Shown here: positions 6,797-14,972 of the stretch, in pieces
How positions within the stretch are numbered: the first letter of the stretch is position 1
How the letters are laid out: every line of letters begins with the position of its first letter
From: Tubiluchus corallicola
Taxonomy: Eukaryota; Priapulida; Priapulimorpha; Priapulimorphida; Tubiluchidae
Length of the DNA stretch: 30,785 nucleotides
Assembly (NCBI GenBank): GCA_030141605.1
Contig: JAQGDQ010002454.1
Coordinates: 1-30,785, forward strand
Reading direction: 5' to 3'
Made by a program: the position numbers and the translations under genes
The notes under the pieces: model-generated
What the model saw: the letters and a program-made list of their open reading frames with translations, nothing else
Database searches by the model: none
Told to the model about the DNA's origin: nothing

Positions 6797-8293
6797 TTAC
6801 ATTCTTTCAGGCACTTCTATTCCGAGCAACTGCATGGCTGATTTTATTACAATTGCTGTTGTTTCGGAGAGTGCTACTCTAAAGTTTCTTGTTTCTTTGT
6901 TTTTCTCATTAAAAATAGAGCATTCGGTGTAGAACCTATTGTACTCTTTGGCTAACTCATATACATATTGAGCGATTATAGACGGAGAAAACTCCTTCGC
7001 GGCATCCAGTATAGCATCAGAAAAGTTATTTAATAAGAATATAAGCTGAATTTCAACACTTTGCAATTTGTTTGAATTGGCAGTAGAGAGTTGAGAGGTT
7101 TCTATTTCAAGTTGCTTTGCTTTGCGTAGAATAGAAGAAATGCGAGCAAATGTATATTGAATGAAAGGTCCTGTGTCTCCTTGAAACTGTATTGAATTTT
7201 GAGGATGAAACAATATCCTTTTCTTTGTATCTACCTTTAATAAAAAGTATTTTAACGCTCCCAAACTCAAAGTAGAGTAGAGTTTATCAGCTTCTTCAGA
7301 ACTAAAATCGTCTATTTTACCCAACTCCATTGTATGCTTTTTTGCCACCAAATACATTTCACCTAATAAGTCATCAGCATCTATTACCGTACCTTCTCTT
7401 GATTTCATTTTTCCATCAGGAAGATCTACCATGCCATAGGAGAGGTGGTAGATATTTTTAGCATATTTCCTTCCCAATTTTTTTAATATCAAACGCAATA
7501 CTTTAAAATGATAGTTTTGTTCATTACCTACAACATAGACAGACTTATCAAAATTAAAATCATTAAATCTTGCATCTGCTGTGCCCAAATCCTGAGTCAT
7601 ATATACAGATGTGCCGTCTCCACGTAGCAGCAATTTTTCATCAAGCTTGTCTTCTGCCAAGTCTATCCAAACAGAGTTATCTTCTTTTTTATAAAACACA
7701 CCCTTGTCTAATCCCTCTTCAATAATGCATTTTCCTAGCAAATAAGTATCTGACTCATAATAATATTTATCAAAACTGATGCCTGTCTTTTTATAAGTTT
7801 TATTAAAGCCATCATACACCCATTGGTTCATTGTCCTCCAAAGCTCTCTTATTTTTTCATCTGTACTTTCCCATTTTCTCAATACATCTTGTGCTTCCTT
7901 TAAAATGGGAGCTTCTTTTTCTGCAATTTCTTTGCTCTTTCCCTCTTTAATAAGGATATTCACTTCCTTTTTATACTCGCTATCAAATTTGACATAATAT
8001 TTTCCCACCAACTTATCGCCTTTTATGTTGCTGCTTTCAGGCGTTTCGTTGTCACCAAATTTTTGATATGCGACCATAGACTTGCAGATATGTATGCCTC
8101 TGTCATTAATTAAATTTAAAGCATGTGTTTGATAGCCAGAGGCTTTTAATATTCTTGTAAGCGAGTCACCTAAAAAATTGTTTCTTAAATGCCCAAGATG
8201 TAGGGGCTTATTAGTATTGGGGGAGGAGTATTCGATAATGATAGTTTGATTGTTTTTTTGGTGTTTTCCTAAGTTATTTTGGTTGTCTTTCAT
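6797..8293 (-). CDS. argS: Arginyl-tRNA synthetase, catalytic and anticodon-binding part
   Basis: Class I synthetase that charges tRNA-Arg. This 498-residue frame holds the catalytic core and the DALR domain: IIIEYSSPNTNKPLHLGH (HIGH motif HLGH at residues 32-35), NDRGIHICKSM, SVYVVGNEQNYHFK, and GKMKSREGTV near residues 295-301 as the KMSKS equivalent. The helical anticodon-binding domain ends in the typical LLGIEVPERM. The N-terminal Add-1 domain is missing here but is encoded by the overlapping frame at 8274-8591. The frame opens with an ATG at 8293 that lies inside the upstream reading frame, so independent initiation is conceivable. The combined span, 1795 bases, corresponds to about 598 residues, the normal ArgS size, with a net frame change. 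Confidence 0.92.
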   Translation of the reverse strand: MKDNQNNLGKHQKNNQTIIIEYSSPNTNKPLHLGHLRNNFLGDSLTRILKASGYQTHALNLINDRGIHICKSMVAYQKFGDNETPESSNIKGDKLVGKYYVKFDSEYKKEVNILIKEGKSKEIAEKEAPILKEAQDVLRKWESTDEKIRELWRTMNQWVYDGFNKTYKKTGISFDKYYYESDTYLLGKCIIEEGLDKGVFYKKEDNSVWIDLAEDKLDEKLLLRGDGTSVYMTQDLGTADARFNDFNFDKSVYVVGNEQNYHFKVLRLILKKLGRKYAKNIYHLSYGMVDLPDGKMKSREGTVIDADDLLGEMYLVAKKHTMELGKIDDFSSEEADKLYSTLSLGALKYFLLKVDTKKRILFHPQNSIQFQGDTGPFIQYTFARISSILRKAKQLEIETSQLSTANSNKLQSVEIQLIFLLNNFSDAILDAAKEFSPSIIAQYVYELAKEYNRFYTECSIFNEKNKETRNFRVALSETTAIVIKSAMQLLGIEVPERM

Positions 8294-8591
8294 TTTTAGG
8301 AATATTTGCCACCATGCTTTTTTTGAAATAATTGAGATTTAAAAAGCCTTGTATTACATTGAAACTTTCAATAAATTCAAGGTTTTCCTTTAGGTGCTTA
8401 CCTATTATATTGGCAACATATTCTGGCTTTTTTTGAAAATGTAATAAATAAGGAAAAACCACAAATGTATAGTTTCCTTCAAACTCCTTTCGGGTGGGGC
8501 TTAATAGCGTTTCATCAATGGGCAATGCAAGATTAAGTTTTTGCGAAAAAAAAGAAGAAATAGATGCTATGATTTTCTTTTTTATATTCAT
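8274..8591 (-). CDS. argS: Arginyl-tRNA synthetase, N-terminal (Add-1) domain
   Basis: This 105-residue frame matches the tRNA D-loop-recognising N-terminal domain of ArgS: EGNYTFVVFPYLLHFQKKPEYVANIIGKHLKEN and NVIQGFLNLNYF. It ends in a TAA at 8274 just as the catalytic frame takes over. The number of residues between GFLNL and the EYSSPN motif is normal if the frames are joined, so no domain sequence is lost. The two frames overlap by 20 bases in an A-rich stretch. Possible readings are a base-calling error, a real lesion in an essential gene, +1 recoding at the AAA-TAA end, or a synthetase made as two chains. Confidence 0.85.
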   Translation of the reverse strand: MNIKKKIIASISSFFSQKLNLALPIDETLLSPTRKEFEGNYTFVVFPYLLHFQKKPEYVANIIGKHLKENLEFIESFNVIQGFLNLNYFKKSMVANIPKNERQPK

Positions 8592-8696
8592 TTTTTTGCC
8601 GAAGTTGTGATATTATAAATTAAAGCAAACTAATACAAAAGAAACAAAAAACTCAATAAATCAAGAGATTAGTGGTTTTTTTTACAAAGATAAGAT

Positions 8697-8704
8697 TATA
8701 TTTG
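8697..8704 (+). promoter_or_regulatory. -7 element for apbE
   Basis: TATATTTG matches TAnnTTTG exactly. Transcription would begin around 8711, right at the annotated ATG 8713, which favours the second Met codon at 8740 as the start. Confidence 0.45.
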
Positions 8705-8712
8705 TAAAAAAA

Positions 8713-9780
8713 ATGCTTTCAAGAAAATTATTTAGAATAATGAAACATAGAAGAATACTTATTGTATCTATTTTGGTGCTGCTGACTTTATTTGCACTCA
8801 ATCATTTGTTGAGGAAAAAGCATTATTTAATAAAACTCCATGGGGTTACTATGGGGGCAATACAGTATAACATTACTTACTTAGATGATGAAAATAGAAA
8901 TTTTTATTATCAAATAGATTCCATATTAATAGATTTCAACCAATCGTTGTCTACTTACATTCCTGAATCGGAAATCTCTCAATTTAACCAAGCAGATTCT
9001 TGTTATACCCTCAAACGTCCATATTTTTATGAAGTGTTAAAGAGCAGTAAAGAAGTATACGACGCTACGAGTGGGGCGTTTGACCCTACTGTGGGTGATT
9101 TAATAAATTTATGGGGATTTGGAAGTGGTTCTATAGGCGCTGTTCCTGATAGTAGTGAGATTAGTGAATTAAGAAAATATATAGGCTTTGATAAGTTATA
9201 TTTTAATGAGGATCTTTTGTGTAAAGAGAACAAAAATATTACGCTGGATTTTAGTGCCGTTGCCAAAGGTTATGCAGTTGATGTAGTTGCGGGTTATTTA
9301 AAAAGTAAAGAAGTGAAAAATTTCTTAGTAGAGATAGGAGGAGAGGTGCTTTGTTCAGGACATAACTATGAGGAAAATCCTTGGAGAATGGGAATAGAGA
9401 AGCCTAGCCTAAATATTTTTGAAAAGAAATTTTTTGCTATTGCAAACGTTTCAAATATTGCCATTGCCACGTCAGGTAATTATAAAAATTTTTATGTCAG
9501 GAATGAAAAAATGTTTGTGCACACCCTAAACCCCAAGACAGGGTATCCCATTCAGGGAGATATCCTTAGTGCTTCGGTATTTGCGCCTACTTGTGTTATA
9601 GCTGATGCTTTTGCGACAGGATTTATGGTGTTAGGATTGGAAAAATCAAAAGAAATTTTAAACGAAATGAATAACATAGAGGGGTGCTTAATATATCAGA
9701 ATGAAGATGGAGAGTTAGAAGCTTATATTACAGATGGAGTGAAGGAGCATATAGAGATAGTGGAATTACAAGAAAATTAA
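8713..9780 (+). CDS. apbE: FAD:protein FMN transferase
   Basis: ApbE attaches FMN from FAD to threonines of flavoproteins such as Na+-translocating NADH:quinone oxidoreductase subunits, outside the cytoplasmic membrane. One N-terminal membrane helix (about residues 15-32, ILIVSILVLLTLFALNHLL) anchors it; there is no lipobox Cys. Family sites are GVTMGAIQYNITY, SLSTYIPESEISQFN, SGAFDPTVGDLINLWGFG, DFSAVAKGYAVDVV (FAD binding), VEIGGEV, ATSGNYKNFY, HTLNPKTGYP and the metal-binding ADAFATGFMVLG. All expected residues are present. The start could be 8713 or, given the promoter position, the Met at 8740 (MKHRRILIV). It is followed by aroB in the same direction after 22 bases, likely one transcript. 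Confidence 0.92.
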   Translation: MLSRKLFRIMKHRRILIVSILVLLTLFALNHLLRKKHYLIKLHGVTMGAIQYNITYLDDENRNFYYQIDSILIDFNQSLSTYIPESEISQFNQADSCYTLKRPYFYEVLKSSKEVYDATSGAFDPTVGDLINLWGFGSGSIGAVPDSSEISELRKYIGFDKLYFNEDLLCKENKNITLDFSAVAKGYAVDVVAGYLKSKEVKNFLVEIGGEVLCSGHNYEENPWRMGIEKPSLNIFEKKFFAIANVSNIAIATSGNYKNFYVRNEKMFVHTLNPKTGYPIQGDILSASVFAPTCVIADAFATGFMVLGLEKSKEILNEMNNIEGCLIYQNEDGELEAYITDGVKEHIEIVELQEN

Positions 9781-9802
9781 AAATATTGTTTTATTTTAGA
9801 GT

Positions 9803-10879
9803 ATGAAACGAAATAATAATGTGTTTTTTTGTCAAAAAGATGAGTTGGCAAACAGCTTGAAAAACTTTTTTCAACAAAATAGCTTTTCAAAGGTAGTAGT
9901 ACTGGTTGACGAAAACACACAAAAGCATTGCTATCCACTGGTAAAAAACTTACTTCCCACATCGCATGGAGTCATTGAAATAGAAAGTGGAGAGGAAAAT
10001 AAAAATATAGACACTTGCCAACTAATATGGCAAAAAATGACAAATTATCACCTTGATAGGCATGCTTTGCTTGTTAATTTAGGGGGTGGGGTAATAGGAG
10101 ATATGGGAGGATTTTGTGCTGCTTTGTTTAAAAGAGGGATTGCATTTATAAATATTCCCACTACACTTCTTGCACAGGTTGATGCTTCAGTGGGGGGGAA
10201 ACTCGGAATAGATTTTTATGGATTTAAGAATCATATAGGCATATTCTCTTTTCCTCAAAAGACCTTAATATGTACAGATTTTTTTGAAACCTTACCTTTT
10301 AGAGAATTAAAATCAGGTTTTGCAGAGGTTATTAAGCATGCACTTATTGCCAATAGAGATGATTTTTATGACAATATATCAGTGTTGGACATTGAGGAAA
10401 TCGGCAATTTAAATATGAGGAAGGTTGTGCAAAGCTCTATAAAAATCAAAGCCGAAGCTGTATTGATGGACCCTTTTGAAAAAGGTGCGAGGAAGATATT
10501 AAATTTTGGGCATACCATAGGACATGCCGTAGAAAACTTTTATTTGACACATACAAATAATAAGCTGTTGCATGGAGAAGCCATTGTCATAGGCATGATT
10601 TGTGAATCCTATCTATCTTCTCTTCTTATGGAATTACCGCAAAATGAACTTGATGATATTGTAATGTATTTGAAAAAGAATTTCTCTCCTATCATTATCC
10701 CCAAAAACTACTTTGACAAGATAGCAGCATTTACTAAACAAGATAAAAAAAATAAAGGTAGCAATGTGAATTTCTCACTATTACATACCATTGGAAAATG
10801 CGGGTTTGATATCCCTGTTGCTTTATCAATGATTGAAGAGTCACTGCAGTATTATAATCAAGTTATAACGCGAAAGTAA
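9803..10879 (+). CDS. aroB: 3-dehydroquinate synthase
   Basis: Converts DAHP to 3-dehydroquinate, the second step of the shikimate pathway. That pathway supplies chorismate, the substrate of MenF in this window. The 358-residue protein has the NAD-binding NLGGGVIGDMGGFCAALFKRG, the IPTTLLAQVDASVGGKLGID block, SGFAEVIKHALI (metal Glu), ILNFGHTIGHAVE and LLHGEAIVIGM (metal His residues). The order and spacing are normal and no defect is seen. It lies 22 bases after apbE without an obvious own promoter. Confidence 0.95.
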   Translation: MKRNNNVFFCQKDELANSLKNFFQQNSFSKVVVLVDENTQKHCYPLVKNLLPTSHGVIEIESGEENKNIDTCQLIWQKMTNYHLDRHALLVNLGGGVIGDMGGFCAALFKRGIAFINIPTTLLAQVDASVGGKLGIDFYGFKNHIGIFSFPQKTLICTDFFETLPFRELKSGFAEVIKHALIANRDDFYDNISVLDIEEIGNLNMRKVVQSSIKIKAEAVLMDPFEKGARKILNFGHTIGHAVENFYLTHTNNKLLHGEAIVIGMICESYLSSLLMELPQNELDDIVMYLKKNFSPIIIPKNYFDKIAAFTKQDKKNKGSNVNFSLLHTIGKCGFDIPVALSMIEESLQYYNQVITRK

Positions 10880-10935
10880 GCTATTATATATAGAATTATT
10901 TTTTAACCAAAGTCCAGATACAAATATTAAATCCC

Positions 10936-10943
10936 TATATTTG
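10936..10943 (+). promoter_or_regulatory. -7 element for the DUF1080-PHP lipoprotein
   Basis: TATATTTG at 10936-10943 is an exact TAnnTTTG. Transcription would begin near 10950, directly at the ATG of the short upstream frame (10951). Confidence 0.4.
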
Positions 10944-10950
10944 CATCTGT

Positions 10951-11013
10951 ATGAAAGTTAATAGAATAAGAAAATTTCTTTATAGAAAATCAAAACCAAT
11001 TAGCTATGTATAG
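10951..11013 (+). CDS. Possible 20-residue leader peptide overlapping the next gene
   Basis: A short frame, MKVNRIRKFLYRKSKPISYV, begins right after a -7 box and ends at TAG 11011-11013, overlapping the lipoprotein ATG (11006) in another frame. It is very basic (eight Lys/Arg of 20). It might couple translation to the lipoprotein gene or be meaningless. Only its position, not its sequence, supports it. Confidence 0.2.
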   Translation: MKVNRIRKFLYRKSKPISYV

Positions 11014-12406
11014 ACTCAAGTCATTTTTATTTGTTTTTGCTTTATTATTAAATTTTTTCATGTTTGTTTCATGTAATAAAAAGAAAGAACTATTTCAAGG
11101 AAGCTTTAAATTTTGGCAAGTTGAGGGGAACAAAAAACACTTCTTTATTGAAGACAATGCTATTGTTGCCGAAGGGGATGCTTCCTCTTTTTTGATGTAT
11201 ACAGGAAAAGATAGGGATTTTAGAAATTTTGAGATTTCTTTTGAGGTGATGACTGAACCCAAAGCCACTGCAAGTTTTTATTTTCATGTTAACCCATTAG
11301 TAAAAAACAAGTTAAGCACAGGGTATGAAATAACAATAAACAATGCTAATCAGCTGTTGTTACCTAAAACTGGGAGTCTAAGAAAAATTAGAAATTTATT
11401 TAAATCAATAACCAAAGATAATGAGTGGTTTAAATTAAAAATAAAAGTTGTAGAAAACAGTATACAAATAGTAGTTGACAATACTCTTTTGGTTGACTAT
11501 ATGGAGGAAAAAGAGCCTATAAGAACAAAAGAACTGCGACACAGGGTGTTGTCGCAAGGCACATTTGCTATACAGTCGCATGGTCAGGGTAAGGTGTTTT
11601 TTAGGAATATAGAAGTGGCTACTCCAGAAATTGTACCCATAGAGTATCCCATAGTAGACAACTACTATCAACAAAAGATGCTTTTGCATGCCAAAGACTT
11701 TCCGCTTATAGACTACCATGTGCACTTAAAAGGAGGACTTACACTGGAAGAAGCGTTGGATTTCTCACGGAAAGGAGGTATCTATTATGGAATAGCCCCC
11801 AATTGTGGAGTAGGGTTTCCTATTACAGATGATAAAGGTATTTATGATTATTTAGAAGAAAACCGAAATATTTCAGCTTTTATTGGAATGCAAGCAGAGG
11901 GGCGGGAGTGGGTAAATATTTTTTCTAAAGAGGCAATTAGCCAATTTGATTATGTGTTTACAGATGCTCTTACATTTTTTGATGATGAAGGTAGGAGAGT
12001 GCAACTTTGGAAACCTGAAACTCTGCTTATTGACAATGAACAGAGATTTATGGACATGTATGTAGAAAGAATAGTATCAATTTTGAACAATGAAAAATTT
12101 GATATATTTGTTAACCCAACATATTTGCCTCATAAGCTTGCGGATAAATATGATAAACTGTGGACAAAGAAAAGAATGAATAAAGTAATCAATGCTGCAA
12201 TAGAAAACAACAAAGCTATTGAGATTAACGCAAGATTTGAAGTGCCAAGTAAAACATTTATCAAAATGGCAAAAAAGAAAGGCGCAAAATTTGCAATGGG
12301 AACCAACAATGAAAAGAACATAGTAGGGGGATTGCATTATTGCCTGAACATGATGCGTGAATGTAAGTTAAAGAGAGAGGATATGTTTATGCCCGAAGGG
12401 TATTAA
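11006..12406 (+). CDS. Lipoprotein fusing a DUF1080 (3-keto-disaccharide hydrolase-like) domain to a PHP-like domain
   Basis: A 466-residue protein with a lipoprotein signal ending FVSC (Cys 23), so probably periplasmic or outer-membrane anchored. Residues about 30-205 form a DUF1080/LamG-like jelly roll (DFRNFEISFEVMTEPKA, WFKLKIKVVENSIQIVVD, GTFAIQSHGQGKVFFRNIEV); members include 3-keto-disaccharide hydrolases and sugar-binding modules. From about 230 a PHP-type metal hydrolase-like domain follows: LIDYHVHLKGG (His 238, His 240), GMQAEGREW, NPTYLPH and AIEINARFEVPS. The final motif, usually with Asp and His, reads FAMGTNNEKN, so the last metal site differs from classical PHP enzymes. Substrate unknown. 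The two Gfo/Idh/MocA oxidoreductases further on are families often met with DUF1080 proteins. Confidence 0.75.
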   Translation: MYRLKSFLFVFALLLNFFMFVSCNKKKELFQGSFKFWQVEGNKKHFFIEDNAIVAEGDASSFLMYTGKDRDFRNFEISFEVMTEPKATASFYFHVNPLVKNKLSTGYEITINNANQLLLPKTGSLRKIRNLFKSITKDNEWFKLKIKVVENSIQIVVDNTLLVDYMEEKEPIRTKELRHRVLSQGTFAIQSHGQGKVFFRNIEVATPEIVPIEYPIVDNYYQQKMLLHAKDFPLIDYHVHLKGGLTLEEALDFSRKGGIYYGIAPNCGVGFPITDDKGIYDYLEENRNISAFIGMQAEGREWVNIFSKEAISQFDYVFTDALTFFDDEGRRVQLWKPETLLIDNEQRFMDMYVERIVSILNNEKFDIFVNPTYLPHKLADKYDKLWTKKRMNKVINAAIENNKAIEINARFEVPSKTFIKMAKKKGAKFAMGTNNEKNIVGGLHYCLNMMRECKLKREDMFMPEGY

Positions 12407-12422
12407 GTTTTTTTTTAAAGAG

Positions 12423-12460
12423 GAACAAGGGCATGAAGATTTTTTTCACTACCCTTGTTC
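12423..12460 (+). terminator. Candidate terminator after the DUF1080-PHP gene
   Basis: Arms GAACAAGGG (12423-12431) and CCCTTGTTC (12452-12460) pair perfectly over 9 bp, with an inner TGAA/TTCA stem and a T-rich loop. No long T run follows the stem, which is acceptable for many Bacteroidota terminators but lowers certainty. Confidence 0.55.
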
Positions 12461-12701
12461 AATAAAGAAAAATGAAAAAGCAGCTATATCTTAAAGTTTA
12501 TTAAACACTTTTTTTATATAGTTGCTATATTTTTGTTTCCTTATGTCATTGTGTTTTTGTTAAACATAATTTTTTATTTCTACAAAAGACATTTTTCTTT
12601 AAATTCTCTTTCTTTTCTTTAGACAAAAAAATAACGTATAGATTTTAGTTTTATTGCATAATACAAAGGTTCGTTTGTTTTACTTAATCAAAAAAAGTTA
12701 C

Positions 12702-12709
12702 TACCTTTG
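12702..12709 (+). promoter_or_regulatory. -7 element for def
   Basis: TACCTTTG is an exact TAnnTTTG. The first ATG in frame with deformylase is 43 bases downstream at 12752, a comfortable leader length. Confidence 0.5.
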
Positions 12710-12751
12710 CCCCTTGAGCTTAAATTCAAAAAACAAATAGCTAAAAAAATT

Positions 12752-13324
12752 ATGATACAGCAGATTATAGGGTATGGGCATCCTGTCTTGCGAAAAGAGG
12801 CTAACGATATTGAGAAGGGACAAATAGATATTGACGGACTTATAAAAGATATGTTTGAAACCATGCGACGTGCTCAAGGCATAGGGTTGGCTGCTCCTCA
12901 AATAGGAAAAAGTATTAATCTTTTTGTCGTAAATTTGGATGTAAGGCATGAAGAGGGAGAGGCAGAAGATGAAAATACTACTGAAAAATTTAAAGGTATT
13001 TTTATTAATCCTGTATTAATAGAGGAGTTTGGAGAAAAAAGAAATATGAAGAAGAGGTGCCTAAGTATACCAGGTATTAGGGCAGAAGTAGAAAGACATG
13101 AGCGAGTTCTGATACAATACCTTGATGAAAATTGGGAAGAAAAAGAGAGGGAATTTGATGGAATAGTTGCAAGAATTATTCAACATGAATATGACCACCT
13201 GAAAGGAGTTTTATTTATAGATCACTTGCCACTGTTAAAAAGAAATGTTATAAAAAGAAAATTAATAAGCATTAGCAAAGGAGTGGTTGATGCAGACTAC
13301 CCAATGAAGTTTTTAAAAAAATAG
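12752..13324 (+). CDS. def: Peptide deformylase
   Basis: Removes the formyl group from the N-terminal Met of new proteins; cytosolic metalloenzyme, usually essential. The three motifs are present: GIGLAAPQIG, KRCLSIPGIRAEV (normally EGCLSIPG; here the residue before Cys is Arg) and IIQHEYDHLKGVLFIDHL (HExDH). The frame is open further up to a TTG at 12707, but that TTG is part of the -7 box, so the ATG at 12752 (MIQQIIGYGHPVL) is the start and matches the family. That gives 190 residues. The EG to KR change before the metal Cys is unusual and would alter the pocket edge, but Cys and both His remain. In other Bacteroidota a ruvX homologue often precedes def; none is seen here. Confidence 0.92.
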   Translation: MIQQIIGYGHPVLRKEANDIEKGQIDIDGLIKDMFETMRRAQGIGLAAPQIGKSINLFVVNLDVRHEEGEAEDENTTEKFKGIFINPVLIEEFGEKRNMKKRCLSIPGIRAEVERHERVLIQYLDENWEEKEREFDGIVARIIQHEYDHLKGVLFIDHLPLLKRNVIKRKLISISKGVVDADYPMKFLKK

Positions 13325-13352
13325 TAACACTCTTCAAAGAGAAAAATATAGT

Positions 13353-14588
13353 CTATTTCCCTTGTATTTCCTTGGCGATTTTTAAATTATAAGTTTTTAT
13401 CAAAGGATAGATTGATGAAAGCAAAACAATTATAAAAATCCCTACAAACTGCATCAGGTATGATGTAATGTCAAAGAATATAGGCAAAATAGGCTCAAAC
13501 CCAAACTCCAATAACATTTCACGCACGTCACCTGTTATTTGAATAGGGTTTTCGGTGAAATAAAATATAATAGGAACACTTAACACTGTACTGAGCAAGC
13601 CCCCAATAATTGTAATGATAAAAATTTCAATTGTTGTAATTAGCAATAATTTTCCTCTTTTCATTCCCACTGCTATCATAATGGAAAACTCTCTTTTCCT
13701 TTCGTTTACCATCATTAACATTGTTCCAAACACCCCAAACCCTATAACCATATAAAGTATGAACGAAATAACAAAAATAGCAGAGTCATCTGTTTTTTTT
13801 AGCTGTAAAAATTCATCTAATATCTCTTCCCAAGTCATTATTTCATATTGTTGAGTGCTTAGATAGGTACTTAGTTTATGTTTGAATTCTTGCAAATCAT
13901 TCAAAGATCGGAGATTAATAATTAAGCTAGAGGCTTTGTTTGGAGCAGAATAAAACTCTTCTGCAGTAGCCAACGGCATGAACACAACGCTTCTATTTAA
14001 GTTGGGAGAAGGCAAGTCACATATTCCTTGTACATGATATTTTCCTGTTGCAGTTGTTCCATGATAACCTTGGCTAAGTAATATGATTGTGTCATTTAAG
14101 TCTACTTCTAATGTGTTTGCAAACTTACTACCTATAATGACGGAGGACGTAGAAGAGGAGTCAAAAAAACCACCTTTTATCATTTTAGGGCTTATGTATG
14201 GGGTTAATAAACTGCTTTTTTTGATATCCATTCCCAACACCATTGCACCTTTTGAAATGGAGTCTGAAACTACAAGAGCAAAGGACTCTAACCTAGTAGA
14301 AAAAGCTTCTATATCATCCTTATATATCTTTTTGATTTGCTTAATAGAATCAGTATACTCAAAAATGTTATCTATAGTTTTATCATCCCAATAACCTTTT
14401 TTATGAATTTGCAGAGTTCCAGAATAAGTTTTTACAACAGACTGTATTAGATGCTTAAAAAAACCATCTTTTAATAAATGAAATTGCACAGCAAAAAACA
14501 TGGCAAACATAATAGATAATACTGTTATCCATGTTCTCTTGGGAGTACGCCAAAGGTTACGCCACGCTATTTGTAAGATACTTTTCAC
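13353..14588 (-). CDS. ABC transporter permease, LolC/LolE-MacB type
   Basis: A 411-residue inner-membrane protein of the FtsX/MacB-core fold. A first membrane helix at about residues 18-40 is followed by a large periplasmic domain (about 45-270). Three more helices lie near 275-300 (AIFVISFILYMVIGFGVFGTML), 322-350 and 372-400. The cytoplasmic coupling helix MMVNERKREFSIMIAVGMKRG and the N-terminal IAWRNLWRTPKRTWIT are typical. Such permeases move lipoproteins (LolCDE) or other substrates out of the inner membrane with a separate ATPase. No ATPase gene is adjacent in the window, so the substrate cannot be assigned. It is preceded by a 242-base divergent spacer before tRNA-Gln. Confidence 0.82.
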   Translation of the reverse strand: MKSILQIAWRNLWRTPKRTWITVLSIMFAMFFAVQFHLLKDGFFKHLIQSVVKTYSGTLQIHKKGYWDDKTIDNIFEYTDSIKQIKKIYKDDIEAFSTRLESFALVVSDSISKGAMVLGMDIKKSSLLTPYISPKMIKGGFFDSSSTSSVIIGSKFANTLEVDLNDTIILLSQGYHGTTATGKYHVQGICDLPSPNLNRSVVFMPLATAEEFYSAPNKASSLIINLRSLNDLQEFKHKLSTYLSTQQYEIMTWEEILDEFLQLKKTDDSAIFVISFILYMVIGFGVFGTMLMMVNERKREFSIMIAVGMKRGKLLLITTIEIFIITIIGGLLSTVLSVPIIFYFTENPIQITGDVREMLLEFGFEPILPIFFDITSYLMQFVGIFIIVLLSSIYPLIKTYNLKIAKEIQGK

Positions 14589-14785
14589 GTTGATTATTTA
14601 TAAACCATAAATACCAAACAAAATGTAAATTTATAAAATTTAATTTTTGCATAAAGATATAAAAAATATAGAATTATGGATACAAACTCCATAAGAAACT
14701 GCTAATTTTGAGTGTTATTTTTTATTGAAACTTATATAGTTAACATTTGCTTAGTGTAAGCGAATCAATAAATTTGAAAATTTAA

Positions 14786-14817
14786 TTTGCTTTAAAAAGT
14801 AAAAAGCTCTAAATTTG
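14786..14817 (+). promoter_or_regulatory. Promoter of tRNA-Gln and prs
   Basis: TTTG (14786-14789), 20 bases, then TAAATTTG (14810-14817): the best match to the Bacteroidota promoter in the window. The tRNA begins 14 bases downstream. Confidence 0.6.
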
Positions 14818-14830
14818 TAAAAAATTCAAT

Positions 14831-14903
14831 TGTCCTGTGGTGTAACTGGCAACACGTCTGATTTTGGTTCAGAAGAGTCTAGGTTCGAGCCCTAGCAGGA
14901 CAA
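14831..14903 (+). tRNA. tRNA-Gln (anticodon TTG)
   Basis: A 73-base cloverleaf: acceptor arms TGTCCTG and CAGGACA pair over 7 bp with discriminator A at 14903. The anticodon stem is TCTGA/TCAGA with loop TTTTGGT, anticodon TTG at 14864-14866. The T stem is CTAGG/CCTAG around TTCGAGC. CCA is not encoded. It shares a promoter with prs downstream. Confidence 0.93.
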
Positions 14904-14972
14904 CAAAATGCTTAAGCAAATATTTCTAAATTAATCCAAGTAAAGTAACATAAAAGTTCTGTTTTTCTATAT

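Larger units (their letters stand above)
12407..12751. other. AT-rich intergenic region upstream of def
   Basis: About 345 bases with no supported gene. It holds a hairpin (12423-12460) after the lipoprotein gene and a -7 box for def (12702-12709). The remainder is T-rich spacer with no repeat or RNA gene that I can recognise. Confidence 0.6.

Noticed and set aside
8270-8295. Classical -1 programmed frameshift heptamer in argS
   Set aside because: The shift needed is +1 (or -2), and no X-XXY-YYZ heptamer in the right phase with a following structure is visible.
11006-12406. Glycoside hydrolase family 16 enzyme
   Set aside because: The jelly roll resembles DUF1080, but no GH16 ExDxxE catalytic motif was found.
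12707-12751. TTG start for def giving 15 extra residues
   Set aside because: The TTG is part of the -7 promoter box; the ATG at 12752 fits the family start.
12407-12751. Hidden RNA gene or small protein in the spacer before def
   Set aside because: Only very short frames and T-rich DNA; nothing beyond the hairpin and the promoter could be supported.
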